Below, in pieces: positions 42,520-51,863 of a stretch of 64,000 nt of DNA (positions are counted from its first letter, which is position 1; each line of letters starts with the position of its first letter). The DNA comes from Allomesorhizobium sp043769475. Lineage in GTDB: Bacteria > Pseudomonadota > Alphaproteobacteria > Rhizobiales > Rhizobiaceae. A model generated the notes under the pieces. It did no database searches. It had not been told where the DNA came from and saw nothing but the letters and a program-made list of their open reading frames with translations. Both the position numbers and the translations under genes were made by a program. The stretch spans positions 3,224,001 to 3,288,000 of the forward strand of contig NZ_CP171729.1 of assembly GCF_043769475.1 (NCBI RefSeq), in the 5' to 3' direction.

Positions 42520-42912
42520 TTGAAACCAAGGCACGTTCACCGCAGTGAGGATTGCCGCGCCGTCAGCGAAATCCTGCAGCGCGTCGGCGACAAATGGACT
42601 GTGCTGGTGGTCGGTAAGCTGGGCACGGGCCGCATGCGCTTCAGCGAATTGCGCGCCGCCGTCGGCGGCATCTCGCAGAAAATGCTGACGACCACGCTGC
42701 GCGGCCTCGAGCGCGACGGCTTCGTCACGCGCACGCAATACCCAACCATCCCGCCCCGGGTCGACTACGAATTGACCGACCTCGGCTTCGAGCTTCTGGA
42801 GCCGGTCAACGCGCTCGGCGAATGGGCGCGCAAGAACACAGCCCGCGTCAACGAAGCCCGCCAGAAATTCGACGCCGCCTGCCCAGAAGGCAGGAGCGGG
42901 AATCATTTTTAA
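42520..42912 (+). CDS. HxlR-family transcriptional regulator
   Basis: The 130-residue winged-helix protein matches HxlR (PF01638): CRAVSEILQRVGDKWTVLVV, then MRFSELRAAVGGISQKMLTTTLRGLERDG and VDYELTDLG. The N-terminal Cys12 is in the position used for redox or electrophile sensing in QorR/HypR-type members. Start TTG 42520 is supported by AAGGAGG 7-13 bases upstream. It probably represses the divergent FMN reductase. Confidence 0.9.
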   Translation: MKPRHVHRSEDCRAVSEILQRVGDKWTVLVVGKLGTGRMRFSELRAAVGGISQKMLTTTLRGLERDGFVTRTQYPTIPPRVDYELTDLGFELLEPVNALGEWARKNTARVNEARQKFDAACPEGRSGNHF

Positions 42913-42956
42913 GGCAGTAGGGCAGTAGGACTGATCCCAGCCTGTCAGAATGCTTG

Positions 42957-42998
42957 CCCTACTCCCTACTCCCTACTCCCTACTCCCTACTCCCTACT
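42957..42998. repeat. Heptamer microsatellite (CCCTACT)6
   Basis: Six exact copies of CCCTACT run from 42957 to 42998. The last unit overlaps the stop codon (42994-42996) of the minus-strand gene next door. GGCAGTAGGGCAGTAGG at 42913-42929 is a partial inverted counterpart. Copy number is likely to vary between strains. Confidence 0.9.
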
Positions 42999-43593
42999 GC
43001 TGCTCCGGCACCAGTTTTGTCGGCATCTCCAGCAAGGAGAACTCCGCATCCTCGCAAGTGATGTCTGGATGGGTCGGGCTGAACATTCCCAGCGGATTGT
43101 CCTTGAACAGCCAGGCATGCAGGTCGTAGTGGTGGAACCCTTGAGGGATCAACGGTTCATGACCCTCCATCGGCCCCTGGAAAGGTTGACCGAAGAGGCT
43201 CGGACGCTCCTTGGCGGCCGCTAGGGGTACGAGCCATTCGGCCGCGACGAGCTGGAGTTTTCCGCCGACCGGCTCATAGATCAGCACGTTGGGCTTCATG
43301 GGATCGGGCGGCCCCTGTACCGTCAGGTTGACGAAGTGGATGCCCATGCCCCCTTTGGGGTAATCCAAATGCCCCTCCATCTTCGAACCGTCATAGTGGA
43401 CGCAACCCACTGTCGAGAGATAGAGGTCGCGGACCGCGACGTAAGGATCCTTGTACTTTGCGAGCGCCTCCCGCATGGCGTCGATCTTGTCCATCGGGAC
43501 GTCTTCGGCATTCACTGTTCCGATCCCCGGCCCCATACAGACCAGCGACATCGCCGCCGCGATACAAAGACGGCCAACACTGCACTTAGGCAT
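42994..43593 (-). CDS. Uncharacterised secreted protein
   Basis: The 199-residue protein has a signal peptide (about 1-29, ending VNA). The mature part has a helix DKIDAMREALAKYKDP, then LSTVGCVHYDG, GGMGIHFVNL and PNVLIYEPVGGKLQLVAAEWLVP. A C-terminal His-rich HHYDLHAWLF precedes the end. Similar proteins are known to me only as hypothetical. ATG 43593 follows GGGAGGAAG. The stop codon lies within a CCCTACT microsatellite, so array changes could alter the C-terminus. Confidence 0.75.
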   Translation of the reverse strand: MPKCSVGRLCIAAAMSLVCMGPGIGTVNAEDVPMDKIDAMREALAKYKDPYVAVRDLYLSTVGCVHYDGSKMEGHLDYPKGGMGIHFVNLTVQGPPDPMKPNVLIYEPVGGKLQLVAAEWLVPLAAAKERPSLFGQPFQGPMEGHEPLIPQGFHHYDLHAWLFKDNPLGMFSPTHPDITCEDAEFSLLEMPTKLVPEQQ

Positions 43594-43956
43594 TGTGCTT
43601 CCTCCCTTGATTTTCAAACGGGCAAGCGCCCGGCAGGCGCTTGTCTATCGTCAACTTGACGGACCGGGGCAGGGGCAAATTGGTGCGACCGCCCACGCCG
43701 CTGCTGCAGCGGCGAGGGACGCGCGGATTTCTTGCCCGTCATGTTTTCACCCGGCAGCGATGAATCGCTTCCAGCCCCCGGCTCGTTCTATGGAAACCTC
43801 ATGGCCGTGGATGTGTCTCCCACCGCAGGCTTCCTCGATTGAGGCTGCTCTCAAGTAGCGAAATTTGCAAGCCATACCTTCAGCCGTGGGTGCCAATCCT
43901 TTCGGAGAAGCCGGCTACGCTGGAGCCGGTCCGGCACACTGCCCAGGACCGCCCGG
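43594..43956. other. Gap without a recognised gene
   Basis: This 363-bp stretch lies between two minus-strand genes. It holds only short frames in random-looking sequence and no repeat, RNA or strong terminator that I can support. Confidence 0.5.
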
Positions 43957-44361
43957 CTACTCACTGCTCACTTCTTCCGGCACCGCCTTCGGCCTGCCCT
44001 CGCTGTCCAGTGCCACCATGATGAAATCCGCGTCGGTCACCCGTTCCATGACGTCGGTGAGATAGCGCTGCGCCCAGGCTTCGACCTTGAGCGTCATGGA
44101 GGTGCGCCCGACCCGGTTGACATGGGTGTAGATGCACAGCGTGTCGCCGATCTTCATCGGCTTGGCGAAAGACATTTCCTTGACCGCGGCCGTCACCACA
44201 CGGCCCTTGGCCCGCTCGGCGGCTCGAATGCCGCAGGCCAGGTCCATCTGCGCCATCACCCAGCCGCCGAAAATGTCGCCGGCGGCGTTGGCGTCGGAAG
44301 GCATGGCGAGCGTGCGCAGCGTCAGTTCGCCCGTCGGCTGTCCGTCGACATAATGCACCAT
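43957..44361 (-). CDS. Acyl-CoA thioesterase (YciA-like hotdog)
   Basis: The 134-residue hotdog-fold enzyme hydrolyses acyl-CoA. Family motifs are RTLAMPSDANAAGDIFGGWV (the GDIFGGW with catalytic Asp), MDLACGIRAAERAKGRVVTA and a late GRTSMTLKVEAWAQ. The length equals YciA. It is cytosolic and probably a hexamer by family analogy. It is divergent from the GMC oxidoreductase gene. Confidence 0.9.
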   Translation of the reverse strand: MVHYVDGQPTGELTLRTLAMPSDANAAGDIFGGWVMAQMDLACGIRAAERAKGRVVTAAVKEMSFAKPMKIGDTLCIYTHVNRVGRTSMTLKVEAWAQRYLTDVMERVTDADFIMVALDSEGRPKAVPEEVSSE

Positions 44362-44543
44362 GCTGCTTCTCCATCTTTCTTCCTGCCGTAACGTCGCCAG
44401 CCTGTTGCGTCAACGACAAGCCGGACCGGCAACACGGTCGCTTTTGTCACAAGCCATGCCGGAAGCCCCGGTGCCGAAGGCGCGCGCCCGCCCTTAGGAT
44501 GATTCAAAACATCAGGATGTTGGCCGGCGACGTTTCAAGTTCC

Positions 44544-46159
44544 ATGCAAAGCTATGATTTCATTGTAGTCGGCTCTGGTTCCGCCGGTTCGGTTGTGGCC
44601 GAGCGCCTGTCGGCGAGCGGCCGCTTTTCGGTGCTGGTGCTCGAAGCCGGCGGCACCGACCGCCGCTTCTATGTCCAGATGCCGCTCGGCTACGGCAAGA
44701 CTTTTTCGACCCCGCCGTCAACTGGAACTACAAGACCGAGCCCGATCCCGGCCTCGCCGGCAATGCCGATCACTGGCCGCGCGGCAAGATCATCGGCGGC
44801 TCAAGTTCCATCAACGCCATGGTCTGGATCAGGGGCCAGCGCGAGGACTACGACGCCTGGGCGGCGGCCGGCAATCCGGGCTGGGGTTTTGACGACCTTC
44901 TGCCGCTGTTCAAGGCGATCGAGCACAACGAGGCCGGCGCCGACGAATGGCGCGGCGTCGGCGGCCCGCTCCACGTCACCGACTGCTCGCGCTCCGTCCA
45001 CCCGCTGACGGCGCGCTATCTGAAGGCCGGCCAAGAGGCAGGTCTGCCACTCAATCCGGATTTCAACGGCGCCTCCCAGGAAGGCGTCGGCATCTACCAG
45101 ATATCGACCCGCGACGGCCGCCGCATGTCGGCTGCCCGCGCCTTCCTCCGCCCCGCCATGAGGCGCAAGAACGTCCGGGTCGAAACCCGCGCGCTGGCTA
45201 CGAAAATCCTGTTCGAGGGCAGCCGCGCCGTCGGCGTCGAATACATCCGCAACGGCCGCACCTCGACCGCCCGCGCCGGCCGCGAGATCGTGCTCTGCGC
45301 CGGCTCGGTCAACACACCGCAGCTTCTGCAACTCTCCGGCGTCGGCCCGGCCGATCTCCTGCAGTCGCTAGGCATCCCGATTGTCCATGCCAACGCCCAT
45401 GTCGGCACCAACCTGCAGGACCATCTCGGCATCAACTACACCTTCAAGGGCAGGATCCCGACGCTAAACCAGTTGCTCCGGCCATGGTGGGGCAAGCTCT
45501 ATGTCGGCATGCAATATCTCCTGCTGCGCAACGGACCACTGTCGCTCTCGATGAACAATGCCGGCGGCTTCTTCCGCACCGATCCGGCCATGGCGCGGCC
45601 GAACATGCAGCTCTATTTCCAGGCTTTTTCCACTGTCATCCCGAAGACCGGCGAGCGCCCGATCCTGACTCCCGATCCCTGGCCGGGTTTTTCCATCGGC
45701 CTGTCCAATTGCCGCCCGACCAGCCGCGGCTCGATCACGATCCGCTCGAAGAATCCGCTCGACTATCCGAAGATCATGCCCAACGCCTATTCGACCGATC
45801 AGGATGTGGCCGAAATGCTGGCCGCGGTTAAATTCGTGCGCAAGATCGCCTCCATGCCGGCCATGGCCGAGATCATCGAGGAAGAAGTTTTGCCGGGCCC
45901 GTCGATCGCTTCCGACGACGATCTGACGCAGGATTTCAGGAAGCGCTCCGGCACGGTCTATCATCCCGTATCGACCTGCCGCATGGGTCCCGATCCCGCG
46001 CGCTCTGTCGTCGATCCGCGCCTGAAGGTCCACGGCCTCGCCGGACTTCGCATCGTCGACGCCTCGATCTTCCCCGACAATATTTCCGGTAACACCAACG
46101 CAGCCGCGATCCTCACAGGCGCCAGGGGCGCCGCGATGATACTGGAGGACCACTCATGA
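44544..46159 (+). pseudogene. GMC-family oxidoreductase with a -1 frameshift
   Basis: MQSYDFIVVGSGSAGSVVAE at 44544 is the FAD-binding start of a choline-dehydrogenase-like GMC enzyme. After YGKTF the frame breaks at a run of five T (44702-44706). Six T would restore FFDPAVNWNYKTEPDPGLAG and join the rest (SINAMVWIRGQREDYDAW onward) into about 538 residues. The C-terminus has HPVSTCRMGPDP with the catalytic His and NISGNTNAAAILTGARGA. It oxidises an alcohol with FAD; the substrate is unknown. It overlaps the next gene by ATGA, so the pair forms an operon. Sequencing error at the homopolymer is a real possibility. Confidence 0.85.
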
Positions 46160-47367
46160 AAATCACCGATGTCAAAACCTTCGTCGTCGGCAATCCGCCG
46201 CCCGGCATCGGCGGCAAATACTTTATCTTTGTGAAGCTCACGACGGACTCCAATGTCGTCGGCTATGGCGAGGCCTATAACGCCACCTTCTCCGCCCACG
46301 TCACGGCAAAAATGATCGAAGACTTGGCCGGACGCTACCTCGTCGGCCGCGATCCGCACGACATCGAGACCTTCTTCCGCCGCGCCTATTCGTCCGGCTT
46401 CTCGCAGCGCCCCGACATTTCCGTCATGGGCTGCTTCTCGGCGCTCGAAATCGCCTGCTGGGACATCATCGGCAAGGAAGCGAACAAGCCCATCTACAAG
46501 CTGCTCGGCGGCCAGGTGCACGAGGCGCTGCGCTCCTACACCTACCTCTATCCGCACACCGGCAGCGTTCACTCCGAGGACGCTGTCGGCAGGAACGTCT
46601 ACAACGATCCCGACCTCGCCGCCGCCTGTGCGCTCGAATATGTCGAGCAGGGCTTCAATGCGGTCAAGCTCGACCCCGCCGGCCCCTACACCGCCTTTGA
46701 CGGCCACCAGCCGCGCCTCGCCGACATCGATCTCTCCGCCCGCATGGTCAAGGCGATCCGCGAGGCCGTCGGCAACCGCGCCGACATCCTGTTCGGCACC
46801 CATGGCCAGTTCACCGCATCGGGCGCACTGCGCATGGCCCGTGCCATCGAGCCCTATGACCCGCTCTGGTTCGAGGAGCCGGTGCCGCCGGACATGCCGG
46901 AGGTAATGGCGCAAGTCGCGCGGCAGACAACAATCCCGATCGCCACCGGCGAGCGGCTGACCACGAAATTCGAGTTCGCGCGGGTGATCGAAAACCGCGC
47001 CGCCGCCATCCTGCAGCCCGATCTCGGCCGCTCCGGCGGCATCCTCGAGACCAAGAAGATCGCCGCGATGGCCGAGGCCTACCACATCCAGATCGCACCG
47101 CATTGCTATTGCGGCCCGATCGTCGGCGCCGCCAACATCCAGCTTGCCGCCACGCTGCCCAACTTCCTTATCCTGGAGTCGCTCAAGCAGTGGGACGGCT
47201 TCCATGCGGAATTGCTGAAAAAAAAGATCGAATGGCGGGACGGCAACGTTATACCTTCGAAGGAGCCCGGTCTCGGCGTCGAACTCGACGAAGCGGTCTG
47301 CGAGGCTCATCCCTGGACCGGCCAGGAGTTGCACTTGCAGATGGCGCAGGACCCGTTGTTTCCCTGA
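46156..47367 (+). CDS. Enolase-superfamily dehydratase (mandelate racemase/MLE type)
   Basis: The 403-residue enzyme probably dehydrates a sugar acid. The N-terminal capping domain is followed by the barrel with K171 in NAVKLDP, H216 in FGTHGQF, the metal-ligand Glu in WFEEPVPPD (E240/E241), E266 in ATGERLTT and H316 in IAPHCYCG. The His after the second strand resembles the mannonate/galactonate dehydratase subgroup. It overlaps the GMC gene stop by ATGA, suggesting sequential oxidation and dehydration of one substrate; that is inference. Confidence 0.88.
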   Translation: MKITDVKTFVVGNPPPGIGGKYFIFVKLTTDSNVVGYGEAYNATFSAHVTAKMIEDLAGRYLVGRDPHDIETFFRRAYSSGFSQRPDISVMGCFSALEIACWDIIGKEANKPIYKLLGGQVHEALRSYTYLYPHTGSVHSEDAVGRNVYNDPDLAAACALEYVEQGFNAVKLDPAGPYTAFDGHQPRLADIDLSARMVKAIREAVGNRADILFGTHGQFTASGALRMARAIEPYDPLWFEEPVPPDMPEVMAQVARQTTIPIATGERLTTKFEFARVIENRAAAILQPDLGRSGGILETKKIAAMAEAYHIQIAPHCYCGPIVGAANIQLAATLPNFLILESLKQWDGFHAELLKKKIEWRDGNVIPSKEPGLGVELDEAVCEAHPWTGQELHLQMAQDPLFP

Positions 47368-47805
47368 GCGCGGGGGTCGTTTCTCGCCAGGCCCTGTTGG
47401 AAAAGCGGCGTTTCTGCCGCTGCCCTGGCGGTGGCCCCGGCCGGCTGAGAATCCATTTATTTTCAATGTTCTAATATACGCCGCGGAATCGATTTCCGAC
47501 CCGCTTGAATCACTGTCTCAACTGCCTGATGCGATGCGTCAGCACCGGCAATGAGTCATCTTTCGAAAGCTCAAGTTGGCGGCCATGCGCGGGGCAGCAA
47601 AGCAAGAATAAGGGCCGCCACAACTTGCTGTATAGGCCGTACGTTTTTGACATATGGCCGAATGTCGGACTACCACTATTTACTATATCCGAAATTCCGC
47701 GCCGGGCCCCTGTTCCCACACCGGCGGAAAGATGTATGATTTATTAATAAAGTATGAATGCCGGCGGTTGTATTTGGCTGCCATACAACAGGTGGAGCAG
47801 TGCCC
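47368..47805. other. Gap upstream of the coiled-coil gene
   Basis: This 438-bp stretch becomes AT-rich toward the right (for example TTATTAATAAAG at about 47741) and probably contains the promoter and leader of the coiled-coil gene. No gene, terminator or repeat family is recognised. A stem GCGCGGGGG...CC after the dehydratase gene is too weak to call. Confidence 0.5.
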
Positions 47806-49245
47806 ATGAATCTCGCAAACATCCTGACGAGAAAGGATCCTCTGAAGAAGGCGTTCGTCACGCTTGAAGACGGAATGACCGACCTTCTCAACGAAGAGTT
47901 CATGCTTCCTCCTGACGCGGAACCGGCGCAGCCAAGCAGCGACGACATCGTCGAAGGTCTGGCCGAGGAATTCAGCGCGCAACTTGCCGCCGAGATCGAG
48001 ACGGATGAAACTGTCGAGGTCGAAACAGAAAACGACGACGCGGCCGCCGAAGCTCCCCCGGCGCCGGAGGAAAATGCCGAACGGCTCACCTCGCACACCC
48101 AGAACCGTCTCGCCGGCCTTGCGGCGGTGGATGAAGCCCGCAACGCTATCCAGCAGGACCTGACCCAGATCAGCACGGCGCTTTCCAGCATCGTCGCCTC
48201 GCAGAATCTCAGCCGCGAATTCCTTGATGACTGCTATGCAGACATTCGCCGAGCAAACGAACTCGAGATCATGAACACGAACTACGCGGCCGAAAACCGC
48301 CGGCTCGGCGACCGCGTCGACAAGCTCGAAAAGCTGCGCGCCCGCTACGACCAGTTGATCGAAGTGCTGAAGCGGCGCGAAGGCAGGCTGATGATCGAGG
48401 CCGAGGATCTGCGCAGATCCCTGAGCTCGGCCAAGCTGGAAGCCGTCGAAGCCAAGAACGCGATCGCCCGCGCCGAGTTCGTCCAGGGAGAACTTCACAC
48501 CTCGCTGGCCGCCAAGACCAACGAGGCCGAGCGCTACATGCGCGAGAACGAGATGCTGCGCGAAAAGAACGTCAACATCGCGCTCGATCTCGATAAGGCC
48601 CTGCAACGGCAGGCCGAAACCCGCCGCAAATACGAAGATCTGGCGGCGGTCCACGCCAGCGAGTCGGCGCTTGTCGCCAAGACCGCGGCCAAGCTGGCGA
48701 GCGAGGAGAAGGAAGCGGCGCGGCTGCAGAAGCTGAACGATATGCTGGAGGCGCGCCTTGTCGAGGCCAACGAGCACATCACCGGCTTCGCACGCGAAAT
48801 GCATGAGCGCGAGGAGCTTTACCAGAGCGAGAACCATGCGCTGAAGGGCGAAATCCAGACGCTTCTTTCCCGCGTGCATGCCAGCGCCGCCGAACAGGCC
48901 GAAACGGCGGTCGAGTTGACCGCGCTGAAGACCCGGATGAACGAACTCGAATCCGAGAAGCAGTTTGCCGAACGCAAATACGCGGGGCTCGCCGCCGAGG
49001 TCGACAGCGAGCGCAAGCAGGCAGCGCGCGAAGGATCCGGCGAGGACGAGCCCGCCGGCGCGCTGGACGCTCAGCAGGCCGAAGCGATGCGCCAGCAGGT
49101 CGAAGAACTGACCAAGACCGTGCAGCGCCTGAGGCGTTACGAGAAGCTGGCAAAGGTGCGCGTCAAGGCGAACGACTTCCCGGCCAGTTTCGGCGTCAAG
49201 CCCAAGGCCAGGAACGGCTTCCGGCCCAAGCTCGCGGCGGGCTGA
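47806..49245 (+). CDS. Long coiled-coil protein
   Basis: The 479-residue soluble, acidic protein has a natively disordered N-terminus (about 25-95, Glu/Ala/Pro-rich). Nearly continuous heptad coiled coil runs from about 130 to 380 (NRRLGDRVDKLEKLRARYDQ is an example), and a basic C-terminal tail follows (KARNGFRPKLAAG). It has no signal peptide or membrane helix. Related rhizobial proteins are hypothetical. A cytoskeletal or polar scaffold role would fit the shape but is not shown. ATG 47806 is preferred as the frame before it includes an implausible leader. Confidence 0.75.
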   Translation: MNLANILTRKDPLKKAFVTLEDGMTDLLNEEFMLPPDAEPAQPSSDDIVEGLAEEFSAQLAAEIETDETVEVETENDDAAAEAPPAPEENAERLTSHTQNRLAGLAAVDEARNAIQQDLTQISTALSSIVASQNLSREFLDDCYADIRRANELEIMNTNYAAENRRLGDRVDKLEKLRARYDQLIEVLKRREGRLMIEAEDLRRSLSSAKLEAVEAKNAIARAEFVQGELHTSLAAKTNEAERYMRENEMLREKNVNIALDLDKALQRQAETRRKYEDLAAVHASESALVAKTAAKLASEEKEAARLQKLNDMLEARLVEANEHITGFAREMHEREELYQSENHALKGEIQTLLSRVHASAAEQAETAVELTALKTRMNELESEKQFAERKYAGLAAEVDSERKQAAREGSGEDEPAGALDAQQAEAMRQQVEELTKTVQRLRRYEKLAKVRVKANDFPASFGVKPKARNGFRPKLAAG

Positions 49246-49268
49246 GAACCCGCTGCGAGATTACGGCT

Positions 49269-50150
49269 TCAGGATCCGGCTTGCGGCGAAGTCGTCGGGC
49301 TCAATGTCTTCATGCCGGCGAAAAGCGCCAGCGACACCAGGCCGATGACGCCGAAGCCGGCCATGTAGAGCAGCGGCACAGGCTTGCCGCCGACGGCGTT
49401 CATCAGCCCCGCCGCGACGACGCCGGCCCCGTAGACGCCTGCAAACAGCAGCGCCAGCCGCGCCAGCATCGCGTCGTGCCGCGACAGGAAGAACGACACA
49501 GCGACCGTCAAGAGCATGGCCGCGATCAGGCGCGAGCTCAACTCGTCCTGCGGCCAGTTGAACACCAGCGGATAGGGCGCGGTGGGAGTCAGGAACAGCG
49601 CCGCGCCCCAGATCGCCAGCGCCACCCCGGCAAGCAGCAGCCAGCCTCGCACCGTTTCGCCCGGCGCCTGCCGCGCGGCGCCCGCATCGTCGCCCCGCGC
49701 CAGTTCCAGCGCCGAGCCGGCGCAAAGCACGATCACCACCGCAAAGAAGCCGTAGGTCACCGGCCGCGTGAAATCGAAGCGGTCGAGATGCAGCGTCACC
49801 GCCGCCAGCGCCAGCGGCACGAGGTAGACCAGGATCAGCATGCAATACAGCCGCGTCCGCGCCACGCCCGGATGCTCCAGTACCGCCACGCCGGTCACCC
49901 CGAACGCCAGCGCCGCCACGCCCAGCATGCGCGATGCGAGCGGCGGCAGGTCCCAGGCAAAGCTCGGCTGCAGGTCGAGCCACCAGAACGGTGCGCCGAT
50001 CAGCCCGCCAACCGTCGTCGCTATCAGCACGAACCGGCCTACGGCAGACCGGCCGGCGCCTTCCTCGTCCCGGCCCCAGCGCCGGAACGCAGCCGCCATG
50101 GCGGCCAAGAGCGCGACCACGGCAACGCCGAACCACATGTCTTCCGTCAT
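49269..50150 (-). CDS. Polytopic membrane protein of unknown function
   Basis: The 293-residue protein has eight or so hydrophobic segments, starting MWFGVAVVALLAAMAAAF and ending GFGVIGLVSLALFAGM. It has short charged loops such as RRWGRDEEG and an Arg/Asp-rich loop near 160 (ARGDDAGAARQ). I recognise no family motif. ATG 50150 follows GGGGGA; the frame is open to 50234. It converges with the coiled-coil gene. Confidence 0.7.
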   Translation of the reverse strand: MTEDMWFGVAVVALLAAMAAAFRRWGRDEEGAGRSAVGRFVLIATTVGGLIGAPFWWLDLQPSFAWDLPPLASRMLGVAALAFGVTGVAVLEHPGVARTRLYCMLILVYLVPLALAAVTLHLDRFDFTRPVTYGFFAVVIVLCAGSALELARGDDAGAARQAPGETVRGWLLLAGVALAIWGAALFLTPTAPYPLVFNWPQDELSSRLIAAMLLTVAVSFFLSRHDAMLARLALLFAGVYGAGVVAAGLMNAVGGKPVPLLYMAGFGVIGLVSLALFAGMKTLSPTTSPQAGS

Positions 50151-50283
50151 GGCATCCCCCAACCGCGACCCGCGTTCCGGCAGCATGCCACGATCGCGCC
50201 GATTCACGAAGAGCGGGCGCTGATGCCGCTGCACAAAAAGCCGGCGCCGGGACGATTTCGGTTTTCGGGATCATGTGCCAGGT

Positions 50284-50316
50284 GTTGAGATTCAAGTCAG
50301 GCCGAGCCGGGATCGA
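50284..50316. repeat. Truncated type-D repeat
   Basis: TTGAGATTCAAGTCAGGCCG matches the left end of the type-D units at 37247 and 56284, then diverges. Only the outer arm is left. Confidence 0.5.
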
Positions 50317-50351
50317 ACACACCGCACACGGAAAGCTTTTTGCCTGTTCAC

Positions 50352-50384
50352 AAAAAAAGACCGGCCCCGCTAGGGGCCGGCCGG
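50352..50384 (-). terminator. Intrinsic terminator of the DUF1344 gene
   Basis: On the minus strand CCGGCCCC-TAGC-GGGGCCGG is followed by T7. The hairpin sits just after the stop of the small periplasmic protein gene at 50388 and is one of the strongest terminators in the window. Confidence 0.85.
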
Positions 50385-50387
50385 TCG

Positions 50388-50657
50388 TCATTCAAAATGT
50401 CTTGGCGATAAAATCACATAGCCGCTTCGATGGCGGTCGCGTTGCTCGTTCCTTCCTCGAGCCGTCACCTTGACCTTGGCGCCGGCGGCGAGCGCGTCGA
50501 TCGCGACGCCCTCCGCAGCCACGACCGCCGTGCCGTCCTGCAACGTGACGGTGCGCGTTGCCGGATCGACCGACTGCACGACGCCCTCGACGGTGGCCGC
50601 ATAGGCGGCGCCGATGAAGGCGAGCGAGGCGATGGCGGTTGCAAGGATCTTCTTCAT
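50388..50657 (-). CDS. DUF1344 small periplasmic protein, 3' frameshift
   Basis: The 89-residue product has a signal peptide (1-20, ending AYA) and a DUF1344 core: ATVEGVVQSVDPATRTVTLQDG and AVVAAEGVAIDALAAGAKVKV. The tail departs from the family. One extra base near 50461 changes the expected TVEEGTSNATAIEAAM and stop (at 50414-50416) into a basic unrelated tail. The core is a small beta barrel of unknown function, common in rhizobia. The indel may be real or a sequencing error. Confidence 0.8.
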   Translation of the reverse strand: MKKILATAIASLAFIGAAYAATVEGVVQSVDPATRTVTLQDGTAVVAAEGVAIDALAAGAKVKVTARGRNEQRDRHRSGYVILSPRHFE

Positions 50658-51045
50658 GTTCTGGTACTCCCGTTTGGGTTTTTGTCCCGCGGCTAAAATA
50701 TGCCGCCGGACGGCCTGGAGATAGGCCGGAGGGCGTCGCCGCGCAAATCACAAACAGTGAAATTAAGCAACAGGAACAAAGGCTTATTTATGCCGCATTT
50801 GGCGCAAGCCCACCCGTTTTTGCCGATCTTGGCGGCGGCGCCGGACGGATTGTTACAGCCGCTTGCCTTTTTTATCACGCCCTTGCGCCGAAACCGCCCG
50901 TGCCGTGTTACGGCCCCCTCCCCGCCGGATTTCGCGCCGCGGCGATCACGAAGCCTCTGAAATTCCGGCGGAGTTTCGTCGTTTCGTCCGGGCGTTCCCG
51001 CACCTCGCCGTATCTGTTACCGTGGCGCCCGCGATGGAGACGATC
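50658..51045. other. Gap upstream of the DUF1772 gene
   Basis: This 388-bp gap separates two divergent genes. It must hold promoters for both but none is convincing; an AT-rich segment at 50748-50795 is the likeliest place. No gene is supported. Confidence 0.45.
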
Positions 51046-51477
51046 ATGATTGCCGGACACCTTGCCCTCGTCATAGCTGCGGTCTTTGCCGGCGCGGCAT
51101 TCTACATCAACATCGCCGAACACCCGGCCCGGCGGAGCCTCGACGACCGATCGATGCTCACCCAGTGGAAGCCCGCCTACAAGCGCGGTTTCGCCATGCA
51201 GGCCTCCCTGGCCGTCGCGGGATTTCTCCTCGGCTTGCTGGCGTGGTGGCAGACCGGCGCATGGTTCTGGCTGGCCGGCGCGTTGGTCCTTGTCGCGAAC
51301 TGGCCCTACACGCTCCTTGTCATGATGCCCGTCAACAATACGCTCATGTCGACGGATCCCGCGTCCGCCGGACCGGAAAGCCGCGAACTGCTGGAGAGAT
51401 GGGCACGGCTGCATGCCGTCCGCACCGCCCTCGGCTTTGCCGCGACGCTGCTGTTCCTCGCGGCGACGGTTCGATAG
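51046..51477 (+). CDS. DUF1772 membrane protein
   Basis: The 143-residue protein has four helices and the DUF1772 pattern: HLALVIAAVFAGAAFYINIAEHP at the start, then WKPAYKRGFAMQASLAV and NWPYTLLVMMPVNNTLM. The family includes fungal anthrone oxygenases, but the bacterial members have no assigned reaction. ATG 51046 has GGAGA 8 bases upstream; ATG 51034 is an alternative. Confidence 0.82.
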   Translation: MIAGHLALVIAAVFAGAAFYINIAEHPARRSLDDRSMLTQWKPAYKRGFAMQASLAVAGFLLGLLAWWQTGAWFWLAGALVLVANWPYTLLVMMPVNNTLMSTDPASAGPESRELLERWARLHAVRTALGFAATLLFLAATVR

Positions 51478-51605
51478 GGGCGCCCACGGCGGCTTGTTGC
51501 GCCGGTCAGCCTTTCTCATTGTGCCAGGCCGTGCCGCCGCTTCACAGCGGCCAGCGCTTCTGGCAGAGAGTGCGGCGCATCCCCTCCGCGCCGAAGGTCA
51601 CCCCC

Positions 51606-51863
51606 TTGCATCCCTCCATAGAAATACTGGGCTCGCTCGCGGCCCTGATCACCACGCTCGGCTGGCTGCCGCAGATCCTCAAGATCGTCCGCGAGCGCAA
51701 GGCCGGCGACATATCGCTGGTCACCAACGCCACTCTGGCCGGCGGCGTGTTCCTGTGGGTCGTCTACGGCCTGTTGATCGGCTCCTGGCCGGTGATCATG
51801 GCCAATTCGGTGACCTTCCTGTTCATCCTCGCCATTGTCGGACTGAAGCTCCGCTTCGGTTAG
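51606..51863 (+). CDS. SemiSWEET-type (PQ-loop) sugar transporter
   Basis: The 85-residue protein has three helices, the unit of SemiSWEET transporters that dimerise to move sugars by facilitated diffusion. The PQ motif is in GWLPQILKI, and AGGVFLWVVYGLLIGSWPVI forms helix 2. Start TTG 51606 follows GAAGGT; no ATG is available before the first helix. It is close behind the DUF1772 gene and ends in a type-C palindrome. Confidence 0.85.
   Translation: MHPSIEILGSLAALITTLGWLPQILKIVRERKAGDISLVTNATLAGGVFLWVVYGLLIGSWPVIMANSVTFLFILAIVGLKLRFG

Noticed and set aside
50693..50878. 61-codon minus-strand frame with CAKC
   Set aside because: No ribosome site and no family; the sequence is in the promoter gap of two divergent genes.
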